A DNA stretch of 64,000 bases from Xylophilus ampelinus (GCF_901875635.1 NZ_CABFMN010000085.1:11617-75616), one strand, 5' to 3'. Positions 31,684 to 41,707 are shown, counted from the first letter of the stretch. The notes: generated from the sequence alone by a model not told the origin. A program made the numbers and translations.

Positions 31684-33105
31684 TCAGGCGAACTTGCGCA
31701 CGTCCACGAAGTGGCCATGCACCGCGGCGGCGGCGGCCATGGCGGGGCTGACGAGGTGGGTGCGGCCACCGGCGCCCTGTCGGCCTTCGAAGTTGCGGTT
31801 GCTGGTCGAGGCGCAGCGCTCGCCAGGTTCGAGGCGGTCGGCGTTCATGGCCAGGCACATCGAGCAGCCGGGCTCGCGCCACTCGAAGCCCGCGGCCTTG
31901 AAGATTTCGTGCAGGCCCTCGCGCTCGGCCTGTTCCTTCACCACGCCGGAGCCCGGCACCACCATCGCGAGCTTCACGTTCTTCGCCACCTTCTGGCCGA
32001 GCTTCTTCACCACGGCCGCGGCTTCGCGCATGTCCTCGATCCGGCTGTTGGTGCAGCTGCCGATGAACACCTTGTCGATGAAGATGTCGTCCATCGCCTT
32101 GTTCGGCTCCAGGCCCATGTAGGTCAGCGCGCGCTCGATGGCGCCGCGCTTGTTGGCGTCCTTCTCCTTGTCCGGGTCGGGCACGCGGCCGTCGACGGGC
32201 AGCACCATCTCGGGCGAGGTGCCCCAGGTCACCTGCGGCTTGATCTGCGTGGCGTCGAGCTCGACCACGGTGTCGAAGTGCGCACCGGGGTCGGAGTGCA
32301 GCGTCTTCCAGTAGCTGACGGCCTGGTCCCATTCGACGCCCGACGGTGCGAGGGGCCGGCCCTTCACGTAATCGATGGTCTTCTGGTCCACGGCCACCAG
32401 GCCTGCACGCGCGCCGGCCTCGATCGCCATGTTGCATACCGTCATGCGGCCTTCCATCGACAGGTCGCGAATGGCCGAGCCGGCGAATTCGATGGTGTAG
32501 CCGGTGCCGCCGGCGGTGCCGATCTTGCCGATGATCGCCAGCACGATGTCCTTGGCCGTGCAGCCCACGGGCAGCTTGCCTTCGACCTTCACGAGCAGGT
32601 TCTTGGCCTTCTTGGCCAGCAGCGTCTGCGTGGCCATCACGTGCTCGACCTCGCTGGTGCCGATACCGTGCGCCAGCGCGCCGAAGGCGCCGTGCGTGGA
32701 GGTGTGGCTGTCGCCGCACACCACCGTCATGCCCGGCAGCGTGGCACCCGACTCGGGGCCGATCACGTGCACGATGCCCTGGCGCTTGCTGAGGAAGGGG
32801 AAGAAGGCGGCGGAGCCGAACTCGGCGATGTTGTGGTCCAGCGTCGTGACCTGCTCCTTGCTGATCGGGTCCTCGATGCCGTCGTAGCCGCGCTCCCAGC
32901 CGGTCGTGGGCGTGTTGTGGTCGGCCGTGGCCACCACCGAACTGATGCGCCACAGCTTGCGGCCGGCCACGCGCAGGCCCTCGAAGGCCTGCGGGCTGGT
33001 CACCTCGTGCACCAGATGGCGGTCGATGTAGAGCACCGCGGTGCCGTCTTCCTCGGTATGGACGACGTGTTCGTCCCAGATCTTGTCATAGAGCGTGCGT
33101 GCCAT
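31684..33105 (-). CDS. leuC: 3-isopropylmalate dehydratase large subunit
   Basis: Iron-sulphur aconitase-family subunit that isomerises 2- to 3-isopropylmalate. The [4Fe-4S] ligands lie in FIGSCTNSR and [28 protein letters not shown] and the C-terminal [11 protein letters not shown] are diagnostic. The 473 residues are normal. It follows a LysR gene by 49 bp on the same strand and leads leuC-leuD-leuB. Confidence 0.97.
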   Translation of the reverse strand: MARTLYDKIWDEHVVHTEEDGTAVLYIDRHLVHEVTSPQAFEGLRVAGRKLWRISSVVATADHNTPTTGWERGYDGIEDPISKEQVTTLDHNIAEFGSAAFFPFLSKRQGIVHVIGPESGATLPGMTVVCGDSHTSTHGAFGALAHGIGTSEVEHVMATQTLLAKKAKNLLVKVEGKLPVGCTAKDIVLAIIGKIGTAGGTGYTIEFAGSAIRDLSMEGRMTVCNMAIEAGARAGLVAVDQKTIDYVKGRPLAPSGVEWDQAVSYWKTLHSDPGAHFDTVVELDATQIKPQVTWGTSPEMVLPVDGRVPDPDKEKDANKRGAIERALTYMGLEPNKAMDDIFIDKVFIGSCTNSRIEDMREAAAVVKKLGQKVAKNVKLAMVVPGSGVVKEQAEREGLHEIFKAAGFEWREPGCSMCLAMNADRLEPGERCASTSNRNFEGRQGAGGRTHLVSPAMAAAAAVHGHFVDVRKFA

Positions 33106-33154
33106 GGTGGGGTCTCGTTTCTTTCGTGGGAAGCGTGGGAAAAGGGGGGCGCGT

Positions 33155-34114
33155 TCAGGCGGCCAGTGCCTCGGCGGGGGCGGGTGCCTGCAGATGCTGC
33201 ACCAGGGTCCGGGCCGCCACCGGCAGGGTGGAGAAGTCGCGCGCGACGAGCCGGATCTCGCGCAGCGCCCAGGCGTCGTTCAGCGCCACGCTGACCAGCC
33301 GCCGGCCGATGCCGCCGCGCATGAGCTCGAAAGCCCGCTGCGGCATCACGCCGATGCCCAGGCCGTTGTCGATCATGCGGCACATGGCGTCCAGGCCGGT
33401 CACGTGGATGCGCAGGCGCACGCTGCGCCCCGCGTCCAGCGCCGCCTGGTGCATGGCGACGTAGATCGAGCTGTTGGTGTGCAGGCCGACGTGGTCGAAG
33501 TCGAGCGCGTCGACGAAATCGATCGCACCGCCGGCCGCGAGCGGGTGGCCGGCCGGCACGATGAGCGCCAGGCGATCCTGGCGATAGGGCTGCGTCTGCA
33601 GGTCGCCGGCGCCGTCGGGCACGTGGCAGATGCCCAGGTCGGCCGCGCCTTCCTGCACGGCGCGGACGACCTCGCTCGACAGGTGTTCTTCCAGGTCGAT
33701 CTTGATGGCGTCGTGCGCCTGCACGAAGGCGCCCAGGTCCTCGGGCAGAAACTGCACGATGGCCGAGATGTTCGCGTGCACGCGCACATGGCCGCGCACG
33801 CCCTCGGCATATTCGCTGAGCTCGCCCTGCATCTTCTCCAGGCTGTAGAGCATCGAGCGCGCGTGATGCAGCAGGCTCTCGCCGGCCGGCGTGAGGTCCA
33901 CGCCGCGCGCATGGCGGTAGAGCAGGGTGATGCCGAGCGTGGCCTCCAGATCAGACAGGCGCTTGCTGATCGCCGAGGCGGCGATGAACTCCCGCTCGGC
34001 CGCACGGCCGATGCTGCCCAGTTCGCACACGGCCACGAACAGCTGCAGCGACGTGAGGTCGATGCGGCGCGCGAAATTGCGCTCGGACGGCGGGAGGACG
34101 GGTGAGGCTGGCAT
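33155..34114 (-). CDS. LysR-family transcriptional regulator
   Basis: 319 residues with an N-terminal winged helix ([38 protein letters not shown]) and a LysR substrate-binding domain (about 105-310). It lies 49 bp upstream of leuC in the same direction, so it may be the first gene of the leu operon or its regulator. The effector cannot be read from sequence. The helix-turn-helix has Glu-Phe ([11 protein letters not shown]) where many LysR proteins have a longer AAxxLxxSQ motif, a subgroup feature. Confidence 0.9.
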   Translation of the reverse strand: MPASPVLPPSERNFARRIDLTSLQLFVAVCELGSIGRAAEREFIAASAISKRLSDLEATLGITLLYRHARGVDLTPAGESLLHHARSMLYSLEKMQGELSEYAEGVRGHVRVHANISAIVQFLPEDLGAFVQAHDAIKIDLEEHLSSEVVRAVQEGAADLGICHVPDGAGDLQTQPYRQDRLALIVPAGHPLAAGGAIDFVDALDFDHVGLHTNSSIYVAMHQAALDAGRSVRLRIHVTGLDAMCRMIDNGLGIGVMPQRAFELMRGGIGRRLVSVALNDAWALREIRLVARDFSTLPVAARTLVQHLQAPAPAEALAA

Positions 34115-34218
34115 CGTGGTTCGCGAAGGCGAGCCGGGATTTTCCTACCGTTTGGCAGCCTCGGCCATCGTGTATCGCGAAGAGCGGGCTGCTGCATCGG
34201 CAACACACAGGCAAATCA

Positions 34219-34266
34219 GCCTCCAGCGCCCGTCCAGTCTGAGAGAGTAGCTATCAAATCAATAGC
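34219..34266 (-). repeat. Dispersed palindromic repeat, family A, copy 7
   Basis: Reverse orientation: GCGCCCG part, then GCTA (34250-34253), nine bases, TAGC (34263-34266). It lies in the gltA-LysR gap. Confidence 0.75.
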
Positions 34267-34287
34267 ATGGCCCGGCGAACGGCCATG

Positions 34288-34311
34288 AAAAAGGCCGCCC
34301 TTGGGGCGGCC
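34288..34311 (-). terminator. Intrinsic terminator after gltA
   Basis: On minus: GGCCGCC, five-base loop, GGCGGCC, then TTTTT. It lies 52 bases past the gltA stop. Confidence 0.8.
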
Positions 34312-34362
34312 TGGTGGCGCGGGAGGCGCGCCGCAGGCGGCGCGCCCTCCGTCGCGCGGCGA

Positions 34363-35673
34363 TCAGCGCTGGCCGATCGGCTTGACGTCGCGCGACGCGG
34401 CGCCGACGTACAGCTGACGCGGGCGGCCGATCTTGTACTCGGGGTCGGCGATCATCTCGTTGAGCTGGGCGATCCAGCCCACCGTGCGCGCCAGCGCGAA
34501 GATGGCGGTGAACAGCGGCACCGGGATGCCGATGGCGCGCTGCACGATGCCCGAGTAGAAGTCCACGTTCGGGTAGAGCTTGCGCGAGACGAAGTACTCG
34601 TCTTCCAGCGCGATCTTCTCGAGCTCCTTCGCCAGCGCGAAGAGCGGGTCCTTCTCCAGGCCCAGCTCGGTCAGCACCTCGTTGCAGGTCTCCTGCATGA
34701 GCTTGGCGCGCGGGTCGTAGTTCTTGTACACGCGGTGGCCGAAGCCCATCAGCTTGACGTTGGAGTTCTTGTCCTTGACCTTCTTGATGAACTCGCCGAT
34801 CTTTTCCACGCCGCCCTGCTTCTGGATGTCGTAGAGCATGTTCAGCGCCGCTTCATTGGCGCCGCCGTGGGCCGGGCCCCAGAGGCAGGCCACGCCGGCC
34901 GCGATGGCCGCGAAGGGGTTCGTGCCCGACGAGCCGCACAGGCGCACGGTGGAGGTCGAGGCGTTCTGCTCGTGGTCGGCATGCAGGATGAAGATGCGGT
35001 CCAGCGCCTTTTCCAGCACCGGGTTGACCTTGTAGTCCTCGCACGGCGTCGCGAACATCATGCGCAGGAAGTTGCCCGCGTAGGTCTCGTCGTTCTTCGG
35101 GTACATGTACGGCTGGCCGATCGTGTACTTGTACGCCATGGCCACGAGCGTGGGCATCTTCGCGATCAGGCGGATCGCGGCGATCTCGCGGTGCTCGGGA
35201 TTGTTGATGTCCGTGCTGTCGTGATAGAAGGCCGACAGCGCGCCCACCAGGCCGGTCATGATGGCCATCGGGTGCGCGTCGCGGCGGAAGCCGCGCAGGA
35301 AGAACTGCATCTGCTCGTTGACCATCGTGTGGTTGGTCACCAGGTGCGTGAACTTCTGCTTCTCGGACTCGTTCGGCAGCTCGCCGTTGAGCAGCAGATA
35401 GCAGGTCTCGAGGTAGTCGCAGTTGGTGGCGAGCTGCTCGATGGGGTAGCCGCGGTAGAGCAGTTCGCCCTTGTCGCCGTCGATGTACGTGATGGCCGAC
35501 TGGCACGAGGCCGTCGACATGAAGCCCGGGTCATAGGTGAACATGCCCGTCTGCGCGTACAGCTTGCGGATGTCGATCACGTCGGGGCCGATGGTGCCCT
35601 TGTAGATCGGCAGGTCCACGGTCTGGCCGCCGTTGCTGAAGGACAGGGCGGCCTTGGTGTCGGAAGCTTTCAT
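34363..35673 (-). CDS. gltA: Citrate synthase
   Basis: Condenses acetyl-CoA and oxaloacetate. Type II (hexameric, NADH-sensitive) form of 436 residues with catalytic His269 ([10 protein letters not shown]), His313 ([13 protein letters not shown]) and Asp371 (NVDFYSGI). It is the last gene of the sdhCDABE-gltA group and is followed by a terminator. The 24-bp gap from sdhE shows no promoter. Confidence 0.98.
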   Translation of the reverse strand: MKASDTKAALSFSNGGQTVDLPIYKGTIGPDVIDIRKLYAQTGMFTYDPGFMSTASCQSAITYIDGDKGELLYRGYPIEQLATNCDYLETCYLLLNGELPNESEKQKFTHLVTNHTMVNEQMQFFLRGFRRDAHPMAIMTGLVGALSAFYHDSTDINNPEHREIAAIRLIAKMPTLVAMAYKYTIGQPYMYPKNDETYAGNFLRMMFATPCEDYKVNPVLEKALDRIFILHADHEQNASTSTVRLCGSSGTNPFAAIAAGVACLWGPAHGGANEAALNMLYDIQKQGGVEKIGEFIKKVKDKNSNVKLMGFGHRVYKNYDPRAKLMQETCNEVLTELGLEKDPLFALAKELEKIALEDEYFVSRKLYPNVDFYSGIVQRAIGIPVPLFTAIFALARTVGWIAQLNEMIADPEYKIGRPRQLYVGAASRDVKPIGQR

Positions 35674-35697
35674 AGCGACTTTCTCTCGGAAGGTTGA

Positions 35698-36024
35698 TTA
35701 AGAAGACGAAGACGGAAACGCAGCGGAGGGCGGGTGCGCACCCTCGGCGCGCATCAACCCGATCAACGCCACCACCTCGGCCCCGGCCCATGCGGGCTCG
35801 GGCTCCTTTCTTTGCAGCAGGAGGTCCAGCAGGTCGTTGTCCGACAGATCCATGAGCGTCTCCATCGCCTGGGCCTGACCGACGGTCAAGCGAGATTCAT
35901 GCCGCTCGAAGAAACGGGCGATGAAGAGGTCGTTTTCCAGCAGGCCCCGCCGGCAGCGCCATTTCAGCTTGCCGACCTCGCGCGGGTCGAGCAGGTCGAG
36001 GGTGGCGTCGTGCTCAAGGGGCAT
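35698..36024 (-). CDS. sdhE: FAD assembly factor SdhE
   Basis: Small protein that promotes covalent flavin attachment to SdhA. The conserved RRGLLENDLFIARFF is the RGxxE-type motif, here at about residues 25-38, and LMDLSDNDLLDLLLQRKEP follows. The 108 residues are somewhat longer than usual because of a Ser/Pro-rich tail. It lies between sdhB and gltA, the standard place. Confidence 0.93.
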   Translation of the reverse strand: MPLEHDATLDLLDPREVGKLKWRCRRGLLENDLFIARFFERHESRLTVGQAQAMETLMDLSDNDLLDLLLQRKEPEPAWAGAEVVALIGLMRAEGAHPPSAAFPSSSS

Positions 36025-36049
36025 GCGTTTTCCTGGATGGGCGTGGCCG

Positions 36050-36751
36050 TCAGACGGCGCGGCGCACCATCAATTCCTTGATCTTGCCGATCGCCTGCGT
36101 GGGGTTCAGGTGCTTGGGGCACACGTCCACGCAGTTCATGATGGTGTGGCAGCGGAACAGGCGGTACGGGTCCTCGAGGTTGTCCAGGCGGGCACCGGTG
36201 GCTTCGTCGCGGCTGTCGGCGATGAAGCGGTAGGCCTGCAGCAGGCCGGCCGGGCCGACGAACTTGTCGGGGTTCCACCAGAAGCTCGGGCAGCTGGTGG
36301 AGCAGCTCGCGCACAGGATGCACTCGTACAGGCCGTTGAGTTCCTCGCGCTCCTCGGGCGACTGCAGCCGCTCGCGCTCGGGCGGCGGCGTGTCGTTGAT
36401 GAGGTACGGCTTGATCGAGTTGTACTGCTTGAAGAACTGCGTCATGTCCACGATCAGGTCGCGGATGACGGGCAGGCCGGGCAGCGGCTTGAGCACGATC
36501 GGGTCCTTGAGCGTGTTCATGTTGGTGAGGCACGCCAGGCCGTTCTTGCCATTGATGTTCATCGCATCCGACCCGCACACGCCTTCGCGGCAGGAGCGGC
36601 GGAAGGAGATGGTCGGGTCCTGCGCCTTGAGCTTGACCAGGGCGTCCAGCAGCATGCGCTCGTGCCCGTCGAGTTCGATCTCGACGGTCTGCATGTAGGG
36701 CTTGGCGTCCTTGTCCGGGTCGTAGCGGTAGATCTTGAATGTGCGCTTCAT
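36050..36751 (-). CDS. sdhB: Succinate dehydrogenase iron-sulphur subunit
   Basis: Electron-transfer subunit of complex II. The [2Fe-2S] ligands are Cys54, Cys59, Asp62 and Cys74. The two other clusters use Cys144, Cys147, Cys150, Cys154 and Cys201, Cys207, Cys211. The Asp in place of the third Cys matches the enteric enzyme. The 233 residues are normal. It lies 16 bp after sdhA and 25 bp before sdhE. Confidence 0.98.
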   Translation of the reverse strand: MKRTFKIYRYDPDKDAKPYMQTVEIELDGHERMLLDALVKLKAQDPTISFRRSCREGVCGSDAMNINGKNGLACLTNMNTLKDPIVLKPLPGLPVIRDLIVDMTQFFKQYNSIKPYLINDTPPPERERLQSPEEREELNGLYECILCASCSTSCPSFWWNPDKFVGPAGLLQAYRFIADSRDEATGARLDNLEDPYRLFRCHTIMNCVDVCPKHLNPTQAIGKIKELMVRRAV

Positions 36752-36767
36752 CGTGGTGGGACCTTGT

Positions 36768-38576
36768 TCAGAACGTGCGGACCTTCGGCGGAACCGAGTC
36801 GACCGTCAGGGGCTTCAGATTGACCGGCTTGTAGGTCAGGTTGTTGCCCGCGCTGTGCCACAGCGTGTGCTTCATCCATTCCTTGTCGTTGCGGCCCAGC
36901 GGGAATTCCGGATCGTCGGCCGGGCGCTCGTAGTCGTCGACGGTGTGTGCGCCGCGGCATTCGTGGCGCGCGGCCGCCGAGGTCATCGTGGCCTGCGCGA
37001 CCTCGATCAGGTTATCGACTTCGAGGGCTTCCATGCGGGCGGTGTTCCACACCAGCGACTTGTCGGCCAGGGCCACGGCACCGACGCGGTCACGGATCTC
37101 ATCGATCTTGCTCACACCTTCGTCCATGCTCGCCTGCGTGCGGAACACGCCGGCGTGCTGTTGCATGGTGCTGCGGATGTCGTTGGCGATTTCCTGGGCG
37201 TATTCGCCGCTGGTCGAGTCCTGCAGCTGGTTCAGGCGGGCCAGCGATCGGTCGGCACCGTCCTTGGGCAAGGGCTTGTGTTCTCCGCTGCCCTTGACGA
37301 ACTCGACGATGTGCTTGCCGGCGGACTTGCCGAACACCAGCAGATCGAGCAGCGAGTTGGTGCCCAGGCGGTTGGCGCCGTGCACCGACACGCAGGAGCA
37401 TTCGCCCACTGCGTACAGGCCGCTCACGACCTGGTTGTTCACGTCGCCGTTCTGCACCACGACCTGGCCGTTGATGTTGGTCGGGATGCCGCCCATCTGG
37501 TAGTGGATGGTCGGCACCACGGGGATCGGTTCCTTGGTGATGTCGACGTTGGCGAAGTTGTGGCCGATCTCTTCCACCGAGGGCAGGCGCTTGCGAATAG
37601 TGTCGGCGCCCAGGTGGTCCAGCTTCATGAGGATGTAGTCCTTGTTGGGACCGCAGCCGCGACCTTCCTTGATCTCCTGGTCCATGGAGCGCGAGACGAA
37701 GTCGCGCGGCGCCAGATCCTTCAGCGTGGGCGCATAGCGCTCCATGAAGCGCTCGCCGTTGCTGTTGAGCAGGATGGCGCCTTCACCGCGGCAGCCTTCG
37801 GTCAGCAGCACGCCCGCGCCGGCCACGCCGGTGGGGTGGAACTGCCAGAACTCCATGTCCTGCAGCGGGATGCCGGCGCGCGCCGCCATGCCCAGGCCGT
37901 CGCCGGTGTTGATGAAGGCGTTGGTGCTCGCCGCGAAGATGCGCCCGGCGCCGCCGGTGGCCAGCAGCACGGCCTTGGCCTGCAGCATGTGCAGGTCGCC
38001 GGTCTCGAGTTCGAGCGCAGTGACGCCCACCACGTCGCCGTCGGCGTCGCGCACCAGATCCAGCGCCATCCACTCGACGAAGAAGTTCGTCTTGGACTTG
38101 ACGTTCTGCTGGTACAGCGTGTGCAGCATCGCGTGGCCGGTGCGGTCGGCCGCGGCGCAGGCGCGCTGCACGGGCTTCTCGCCATAGTTGGCGGTGTGGC
38201 CGCCGAAGGGGCGCTGGTAGATGGTGCCGTCCGGGTTGCGGTCGAAGGGCATGCCGAAGTGCTCGAGCTCGATCACCACGTTCGGCGCTTCGCGGCACAT
38301 GAACTCGATCGCATCCTGGTCGCCGAGCCAGTCGGAACCCTTGATCGTGTCGTAGAAGTGGTAGTGCCAGTTGTCCTCGGACATGTTGCCCAGCGAGGCC
38401 GACACGCCGCCCTGCGCCGCCACGGTGTGCGAGCGGGTGGGGAAGACCTTGGACAGGCAGGCCACGGTGAGCCCGGCGCGCGAGAGTTCCAGCGCGGCGC
38501 GCAGGCCAGAGCCACCGGCCCCGACGATCACGACGTCGAACTTGCGGTGGGCGATTTTTTCTTTTGTGTAGCTCAT
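36768..38576 (-). CDS. sdhA: Succinate dehydrogenase flavoprotein subunit
   Basis: Catalytic subunit that oxidises succinate. The FAD fold is VVIVGAGGSGLRAALE, and the FAD is linked covalently to His50 in RSHTVAAQGG. The substrate loop HGANRLGTNSLLDLLVFG is present. The 602 residues are normal. A 89-bp gap separates it from sdhD and contains a GC-rich dispersed repeat. Confidence 0.98.
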   Translation of the reverse strand: MSYTKEKIAHRKFDVVIVGAGGSGLRAALELSRAGLTVACLSKVFPTRSHTVAAQGGVSASLGNMSEDNWHYHFYDTIKGSDWLGDQDAIEFMCREAPNVVIELEHFGMPFDRNPDGTIYQRPFGGHTANYGEKPVQRACAAADRTGHAMLHTLYQQNVKSKTNFFVEWMALDLVRDADGDVVGVTALELETGDLHMLQAKAVLLATGGAGRIFAASTNAFINTGDGLGMAARAGIPLQDMEFWQFHPTGVAGAGVLLTEGCRGEGAILLNSNGERFMERYAPTLKDLAPRDFVSRSMDQEIKEGRGCGPNKDYILMKLDHLGADTIRKRLPSVEEIGHNFANVDITKEPIPVVPTIHYQMGGIPTNINGQVVVQNGDVNNQVVSGLYAVGECSCVSVHGANRLGTNSLLDLLVFGKSAGKHIVEFVKGSGEHKPLPKDGADRSLARLNQLQDSTSGEYAQEIANDIRSTMQQHAGVFRTQASMDEGVSKIDEIRDRVGAVALADKSLVWNTARMEALEVDNLIEVAQATMTSAAARHECRGAHTVDDYERPADDPEFPLGRNDKEWMKHTLWHSAGNNLTYKPVNLKPLTVDSVPPKVRTF

Positions 38577-38584
38577 TGGTCAGG

Positions 38585-38635
38585 ACTCCTGCCGGGCCGC
38601 CCCAAAGGAGGCCTCGCCCCCGCGGGGGGCAGCGA
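38585..38635. repeat. GC-rich dispersed repeat, family F, copy 1
   Basis: GCCGGGCCGCCCC followed by GCCCCC and a GGGGGGC run, in the sdhD-sdhA gap. A related sequence lies at about 55685-55757. Confidence 0.4.
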
Positions 38636-38665
38636 TTACGTGAAACGAAGAGCGTGGGGGCAGCA

Positions 38666-39031
38666 TCACACTCTCCAAAGGACTTGGATGGTCCAACCCG
38701 CGCAGCCCACCAGCCAGACGATGGTGAAAATCTGCAGAGCAAGGCGGATGCCGACGGGCTGGACGTAGTCCATCCACACGTCGCGCATGCCGACCCACAC
38801 GTGGTAGAGCAGGGCCGCGATGACGGCGAAGGTGAGGACCTTCATCCACTGCGAGGCGAAGATGCCGGCCCACTTGTCGTAGCCGATGGGGCCACTGGTC
38901 AGCAGCAGCTGCGCCAGGACGATGATCGTGAAGAGCGCCATGAGGGCGCCGGTGATGCGCTGCGAGAGCCAGTCGCGAAGGCCGTAGTGCGCGCCGACGA
39001 CGACGCGCTTGGAGCCGTAGTTCACTGCCAT
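38666..39031 (-). CDS. sdhD: Succinate dehydrogenase membrane anchor subunit
   Basis: 121 residues with three membrane helices and the haem-ligand His77 in LLYHVWVGMRDVWMDYV. It pairs with SdhC to anchor complex II and bind quinone and haem b. The gene starts 19 bases after sdhC. Confidence 0.95.
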   Translation of the reverse strand: MAVNYGSKRVVVGAHYGLRDWLSQRITGALMALFTIIVLAQLLLTSGPIGYDKWAGIFASQWMKVLTFAVIAALLYHVWVGMRDVWMDYVQPVGIRLALQIFTIVWLVGCAGWTIQVLWRV

Positions 39032-39050
39032 GATGAATGTGCTCCGTTGA

Positions 39051-39494
39051 TCAGTAGAGGCCGAAGAGCTTGGCGCCCAGGACGACGGTGAGCAGCACGC
39101 TCAGGGCCAGGGTGACGATGGCGGAGGTCTTGCCGAACTCCTTGGTCACGGCCGCGTGGCTGACGTCCATCCACAGGTGGCGCAGGCCGGCGATGAAGTG
39201 GTGCAGGTAGGCCCAGATCAGCGCCAGCGCCACCAGCTTGAGGAACCACCCCGGAACGAAACCAAGGCCGCTGTTGAAGGCGGCCTTGAACTTGGCGAAC
39301 GAGATTTCGGAAGAGACGGAGGTGTCGAACATCCAGATGATGAACGGCAGCAGCAGGAACATCAGCACGCCGCTCACGCGATGCAGGATCGACACGATGC
39401 CGGCCGGCGGCAGCCGGTAGGTGGTGAGGTCGGTGATCGCGTTGATGTTTCGGAACTCGCGGCGTGGCCGTGAGGAGGATGCAAGCTCTGTCAT
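39051..39494 (-). CDS. sdhC: Succinate dehydrogenase cytochrome b556 subunit
   Basis: 147 residues with three membrane helices. The quinone-site motif (SILHRVSGVLMFLLLP) and haem ligand region LHHFIAGLRHLWMD (His98/99 and His106) are standard. It is the first gene of sdhCDABE-gltA; the 200-bp region upstream holds an AT-rich stretch and a family A repeat. Confidence 0.96.
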   Translation of the reverse strand: MTELASSSRPRREFRNINAITDLTTYRLPPAGIVSILHRVSGVLMFLLLPFIIWMFDTSVSSEISFAKFKAAFNSGLGFVPGWFLKLVALALIWAYLHHFIAGLRHLWMDVSHAAVTKEFGKTSAIVTLALSVLLTVVLGAKLFGLY

Positions 39495-39625
39495 GGGGGG
39501 ATGGCTTTCGTGTTTATTGAGGAAGCGGCTTGTTCTTCAGGCGAAATGCAAACAACGCAAAATTCTATTGCAATGCACCATGACGCAACGGTCGCGCCGG
39601 GCTCATCGCACCAACTTGCTCGACT

Positions 39626-39684
39626 GCTATCGGTTTGATAGCTGGAGGCGCCCGTCCCTTGGGCGCTGCGGCCCTTTTTCTTTT
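39626..39684 (+). repeat. Dispersed palindromic repeat, family A, copy 8
   Basis: GCTA (39626-39629), nine bases, TAGC (39639-39642), hairpin GCGCCC-gtccctt-GGGCGC, then TTTTT (39674-39678). It lies between the GntR gene and sdhC. Confidence 0.85.
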
Positions 39685-39694
39685 GAGGCGTGCA

Positions 39695-40513
39695 TCAGCC
39701 CAGGTCGTTGCGATAGTGGTGCGTGTCGGTGCGGTACAGGCCGCGTCGCAGCTCCATCGGCGTGTCGTGGTAGGTGTGGGCGACGCGCTCCACACTCAGC
39801 AGCGGCGTGGCCGTGTCGACATCGAGCAGCCGTGCCTGCTGTGCATCGGGCAGCACGGCGCGCAGCTTTTCTTCGGCGCGCACCATGCGCACGCCGAACT
39901 CGGTTTCGAAGAGCGCGTACATCGGTCCGTGCCACTGCGTGAGTCGTTCGGCCGTGAGTCCCTTGAAGGGGGTGCCCGGAAGCCACAGGTCTTCCAGGAT
40001 GGTCGGCACGCCGCCGTAGGCCAGCACGCGTCGCGCCTGCAGCACCGGGTCGCCGGTGCGCAATGCCAGGGCGCGTGCCACCTCGGCACTTGCGCGCTGG
40101 CGCCGGCAGTCGACGATGGTGCGTTCGGCGGGGCCTTCGTGGTTCAGGTCGCCGCTGTCGGGCACCAGCTTGAGAAAGCGGTACTGCACATGCTGTTCGG
40201 CATGGGTCGCCACAAAGGTGCCCTTGCCCTGGCGCCGCACGACCAGGTTCTCGGCGGAAAGCTCGTCGATGGCCTTGCGCACGGTGCCCTGGCTCACACG
40301 GTAGCGGGCCGCCAGTTCGATCTCGCTGGGGATGGGCTCGCCCGGCTTCCACTCGCCCGCCTGCAGGCTTTGCAGGATCAAGGCCTTGATCTGCTGGTAC
40401 AGCGGGCTGAACGAGGGCGTGCTCGCCTCGGCGATGGCGGGGGGTGGGGGCATGAGCTTGGATCGCGACTGTGCCGGCATGCGGTGTGCGATGCCGGTCG
40501 GTCGTCTGGGCAT
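39695..40513 (-). CDS. GntR-family regulator, HutC/UTRA type
   Basis: 272 residues: winged helix at about 35-105 (LYQQIKALILQSLQAGEWKP, SQGTVRKAIDELSAENLVV) and a UTRA effector domain at about 120-265. It is divergent from mdh and upstream of sdhC on minus, which points to control of TCA genes. A perfect palindrome TCTTATATAAGA lies just before its start. The first ATG is used, although MPAQSRSK 11 residues in is also possible. The ligand is unknown. Confidence 0.9.
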   Translation of the reverse strand: MPRRPTGIAHRMPAQSRSKLMPPPPAIAEASTPSFSPLYQQIKALILQSLQAGEWKPGEPIPSEIELAARYRVSQGTVRKAIDELSAENLVVRRQGKGTFVATHAEQHVQYRFLKLVPDSGDLNHEGPAERTIVDCRRQRASAEVARALALRTGDPVLQARRVLAYGGVPTILEDLWLPGTPFKGLTAERLTQWHGPMYALFETEFGVRMVRAEEKLRAVLPDAQQARLLDVDTATPLLSVERVAHTYHDTPMELRRGLYRTDTHHYRNDLG

Positions 40514-40514
40514 A

Positions 40515-40526
40515 TCTTATATAAGA
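40515..40526. promoter_or_regulatory. Palindromic operator candidate between gntR and mdh
   Basis: TCTTATATAAGA is a perfect 12-bp palindrome beginning two bases outside the GntR start codon. A half-site-like TAAGAC repeat follows (40529-40534). AT content and symmetry fit a GntR-family operator. Confidence 0.6.
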
Positions 40527-40529
40527 CAT

Positions 40530-40559
40530 AAGACAAGCGCCATCGATTGAGCCTAGAAT
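40530..40559 (+). promoter_or_regulatory. Candidate mdh promoter
   Basis: AAGACA (40530-40535), 18 bases, TAGAAT (40554-40559). The -35 overlaps the palindrome's right flank, so a bound regulator could block it. The -35 match is only moderate. Confidence 0.35.
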
Positions 40560-40639
40560 GTTCGATGGTTTCCGCGCGCAAGCGGGCCATGCACGGCGTC
40601 ATGTCGTGGGCTCCCCGCGCCGGGATTGCAGCGTTTCGG

Positions 40640-40676
40640 CGGTCCTTCTGCTTTGATTCATCAGCCAGAAGGGCCG
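40640..40676 (+). other. Hairpin in the mdh leader
   Basis: CGGTCCTTCTG (40640-40650) pairs with CAGAAGGGCCG (40666-40676) across a 15-base loop, 11 pairs with one G-U. It ends 25 bases before the mdh ribosome-binding site, within a leader of about 145 nt. Confidence 0.5.
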
Positions 40677-40711
40677 CGCGCCGTTTCCTTCTTACCTTCT
40701 GGAGTCTTCCC

Positions 40712-41698
40712 ATGAGCAAAAAGCCCGTCCGCGTTGCCGTCACCGGCGCTGCAGGTCAAATCGGTTACGCCCTCCTGTTCCGCATTGCCTCGGGCGAAAT
40801 GCTCGGCAAGGACCAGCCGGTCATCCTGCAACTGCTGGAGATCCCCGACGAGAAGGCCCAGAAGGCGCTCAAGGGCGTGATCATGGAACTGGAAGACTGC
40901 GCCTTCCCGCTGCTGGCCGGCGTGGTGCCGACCGGTGACCCGGAAGTGGCCTTCAAGGACGCCGACTATGCCCTGTTGGTCGGTGCCCGTCCGCGCGGCC
41001 CCGGCATGGAGCGCGCCGACCTGCTGGCCGCCAACGCCCAGATCTTCACGGCCCAGGGCAAGGCGCTCGACAAGGTCGCCAGCCGCGACGTCAAGGTCCT
41101 GGTTGTCGGCAACCCCGCCAACACCAACGCCTACATCGCCATGAAGAGCGCGCCCAGCCTGCCGCGCGAGAACTTCACCGCCATGCTGCGCCTGGACCAC
41201 AACCGTGCCGCCAGCCAGATCGCTGCCAAGACCGGCGGCAAGGTCGGCGAGATCGAGAAGCTCACCGTGTGGGGCAACCATTCGCCCACGATGTACGCCG
41301 ACTACCGCTTCGCCTCCATCGGCGGCAAGTCGGTCAAGGACACCATCAACGACCAGGTCTGGAATGAGACCGTCTTCCTGCCGACCGTCGGCAAGCGCGG
41401 CGCGGCCATCATCGAGGCGCGCGGCCTGTCCTCGGCTGCCTCGGCGGCCAACGCGGCCATCGACCACATGCGCGATTGGGCCCTGGGCTCCAACGGCAAG
41501 TGGGTCACCATGGGCGTGCCGTCCAACGGCGAGTACGGCATCCCCAAGGACGTGATCTTCGGCTTCCCGGTCACGACCGAGAACGGCAAGTACAAGATCG
41601 TCGAGGGCCTGCCGATCGACGAGTTCAGCCAGAAGTGCATCGACAAGACCCTGGCCGAGCTGCAGGGCGAGCAGGACGGCGTCAAGCACCTGCTCTGA
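40712..41698 (+). CDS. mdh: Malate dehydrogenase
   Basis: NAD-dependent oxidation of malate to oxaloacetate. The 328-residue protein is of the LDH-like MDH type found in betaproteobacteria: [37 protein letters not shown] (substrate arginines), catalytic Asp162 and His190 (WGNHSPTMY). GGAG at 40701-40704 sits seven bases before ATG 40712. The frame is open upstream but lacks homology. A methyltransferase gene starts nine bases after the stop. Confidence 0.98.
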   Translation: MSKKPVRVAVTGAAGQIGYALLFRIASGEMLGKDQPVILQLLEIPDEKAQKALKGVIMELEDCAFPLLAGVVPTGDPEVAFKDADYALLVGARPRGPGMERADLLAANAQIFTAQGKALDKVASRDVKVLVVGNPANTNAYIAMKSAPSLPRENFTAMLRLDHNRAASQIAAKTGGKVGEIEKLTVWGNHSPTMYADYRFASIGGKSVKDTINDQVWNETVFLPTVGKRGAAIIEARGLSSAASAANAAIDHMRDWALGSNGKWVTMGVPSNGEYGIPKDVIFGFPVTTENGKYKIVEGLPIDEFSQKCIDKTLAELQGEQDGVKHLL

Positions 41699-41707
41699 GA
41701 GAACGCC

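Noticed and set aside
31642..33294. A 550-codon open frame on plus opposite leuC
   Set aside because: Antisense shadow with biased composition; leuC is certain from its cluster motifs.
36735..38768. A 677-codon open frame on plus opposite sdhA
   Set aside because: Shadow of sdhA, with low-complexity His/Val/Gly content and no domain.
39495..39625. A promoter for sdhC with TAGAAT-like box on minus
   Set aside because: A TAGAAT is present, but no -35 box at proper spacing was found, so I did not list it as a feature.
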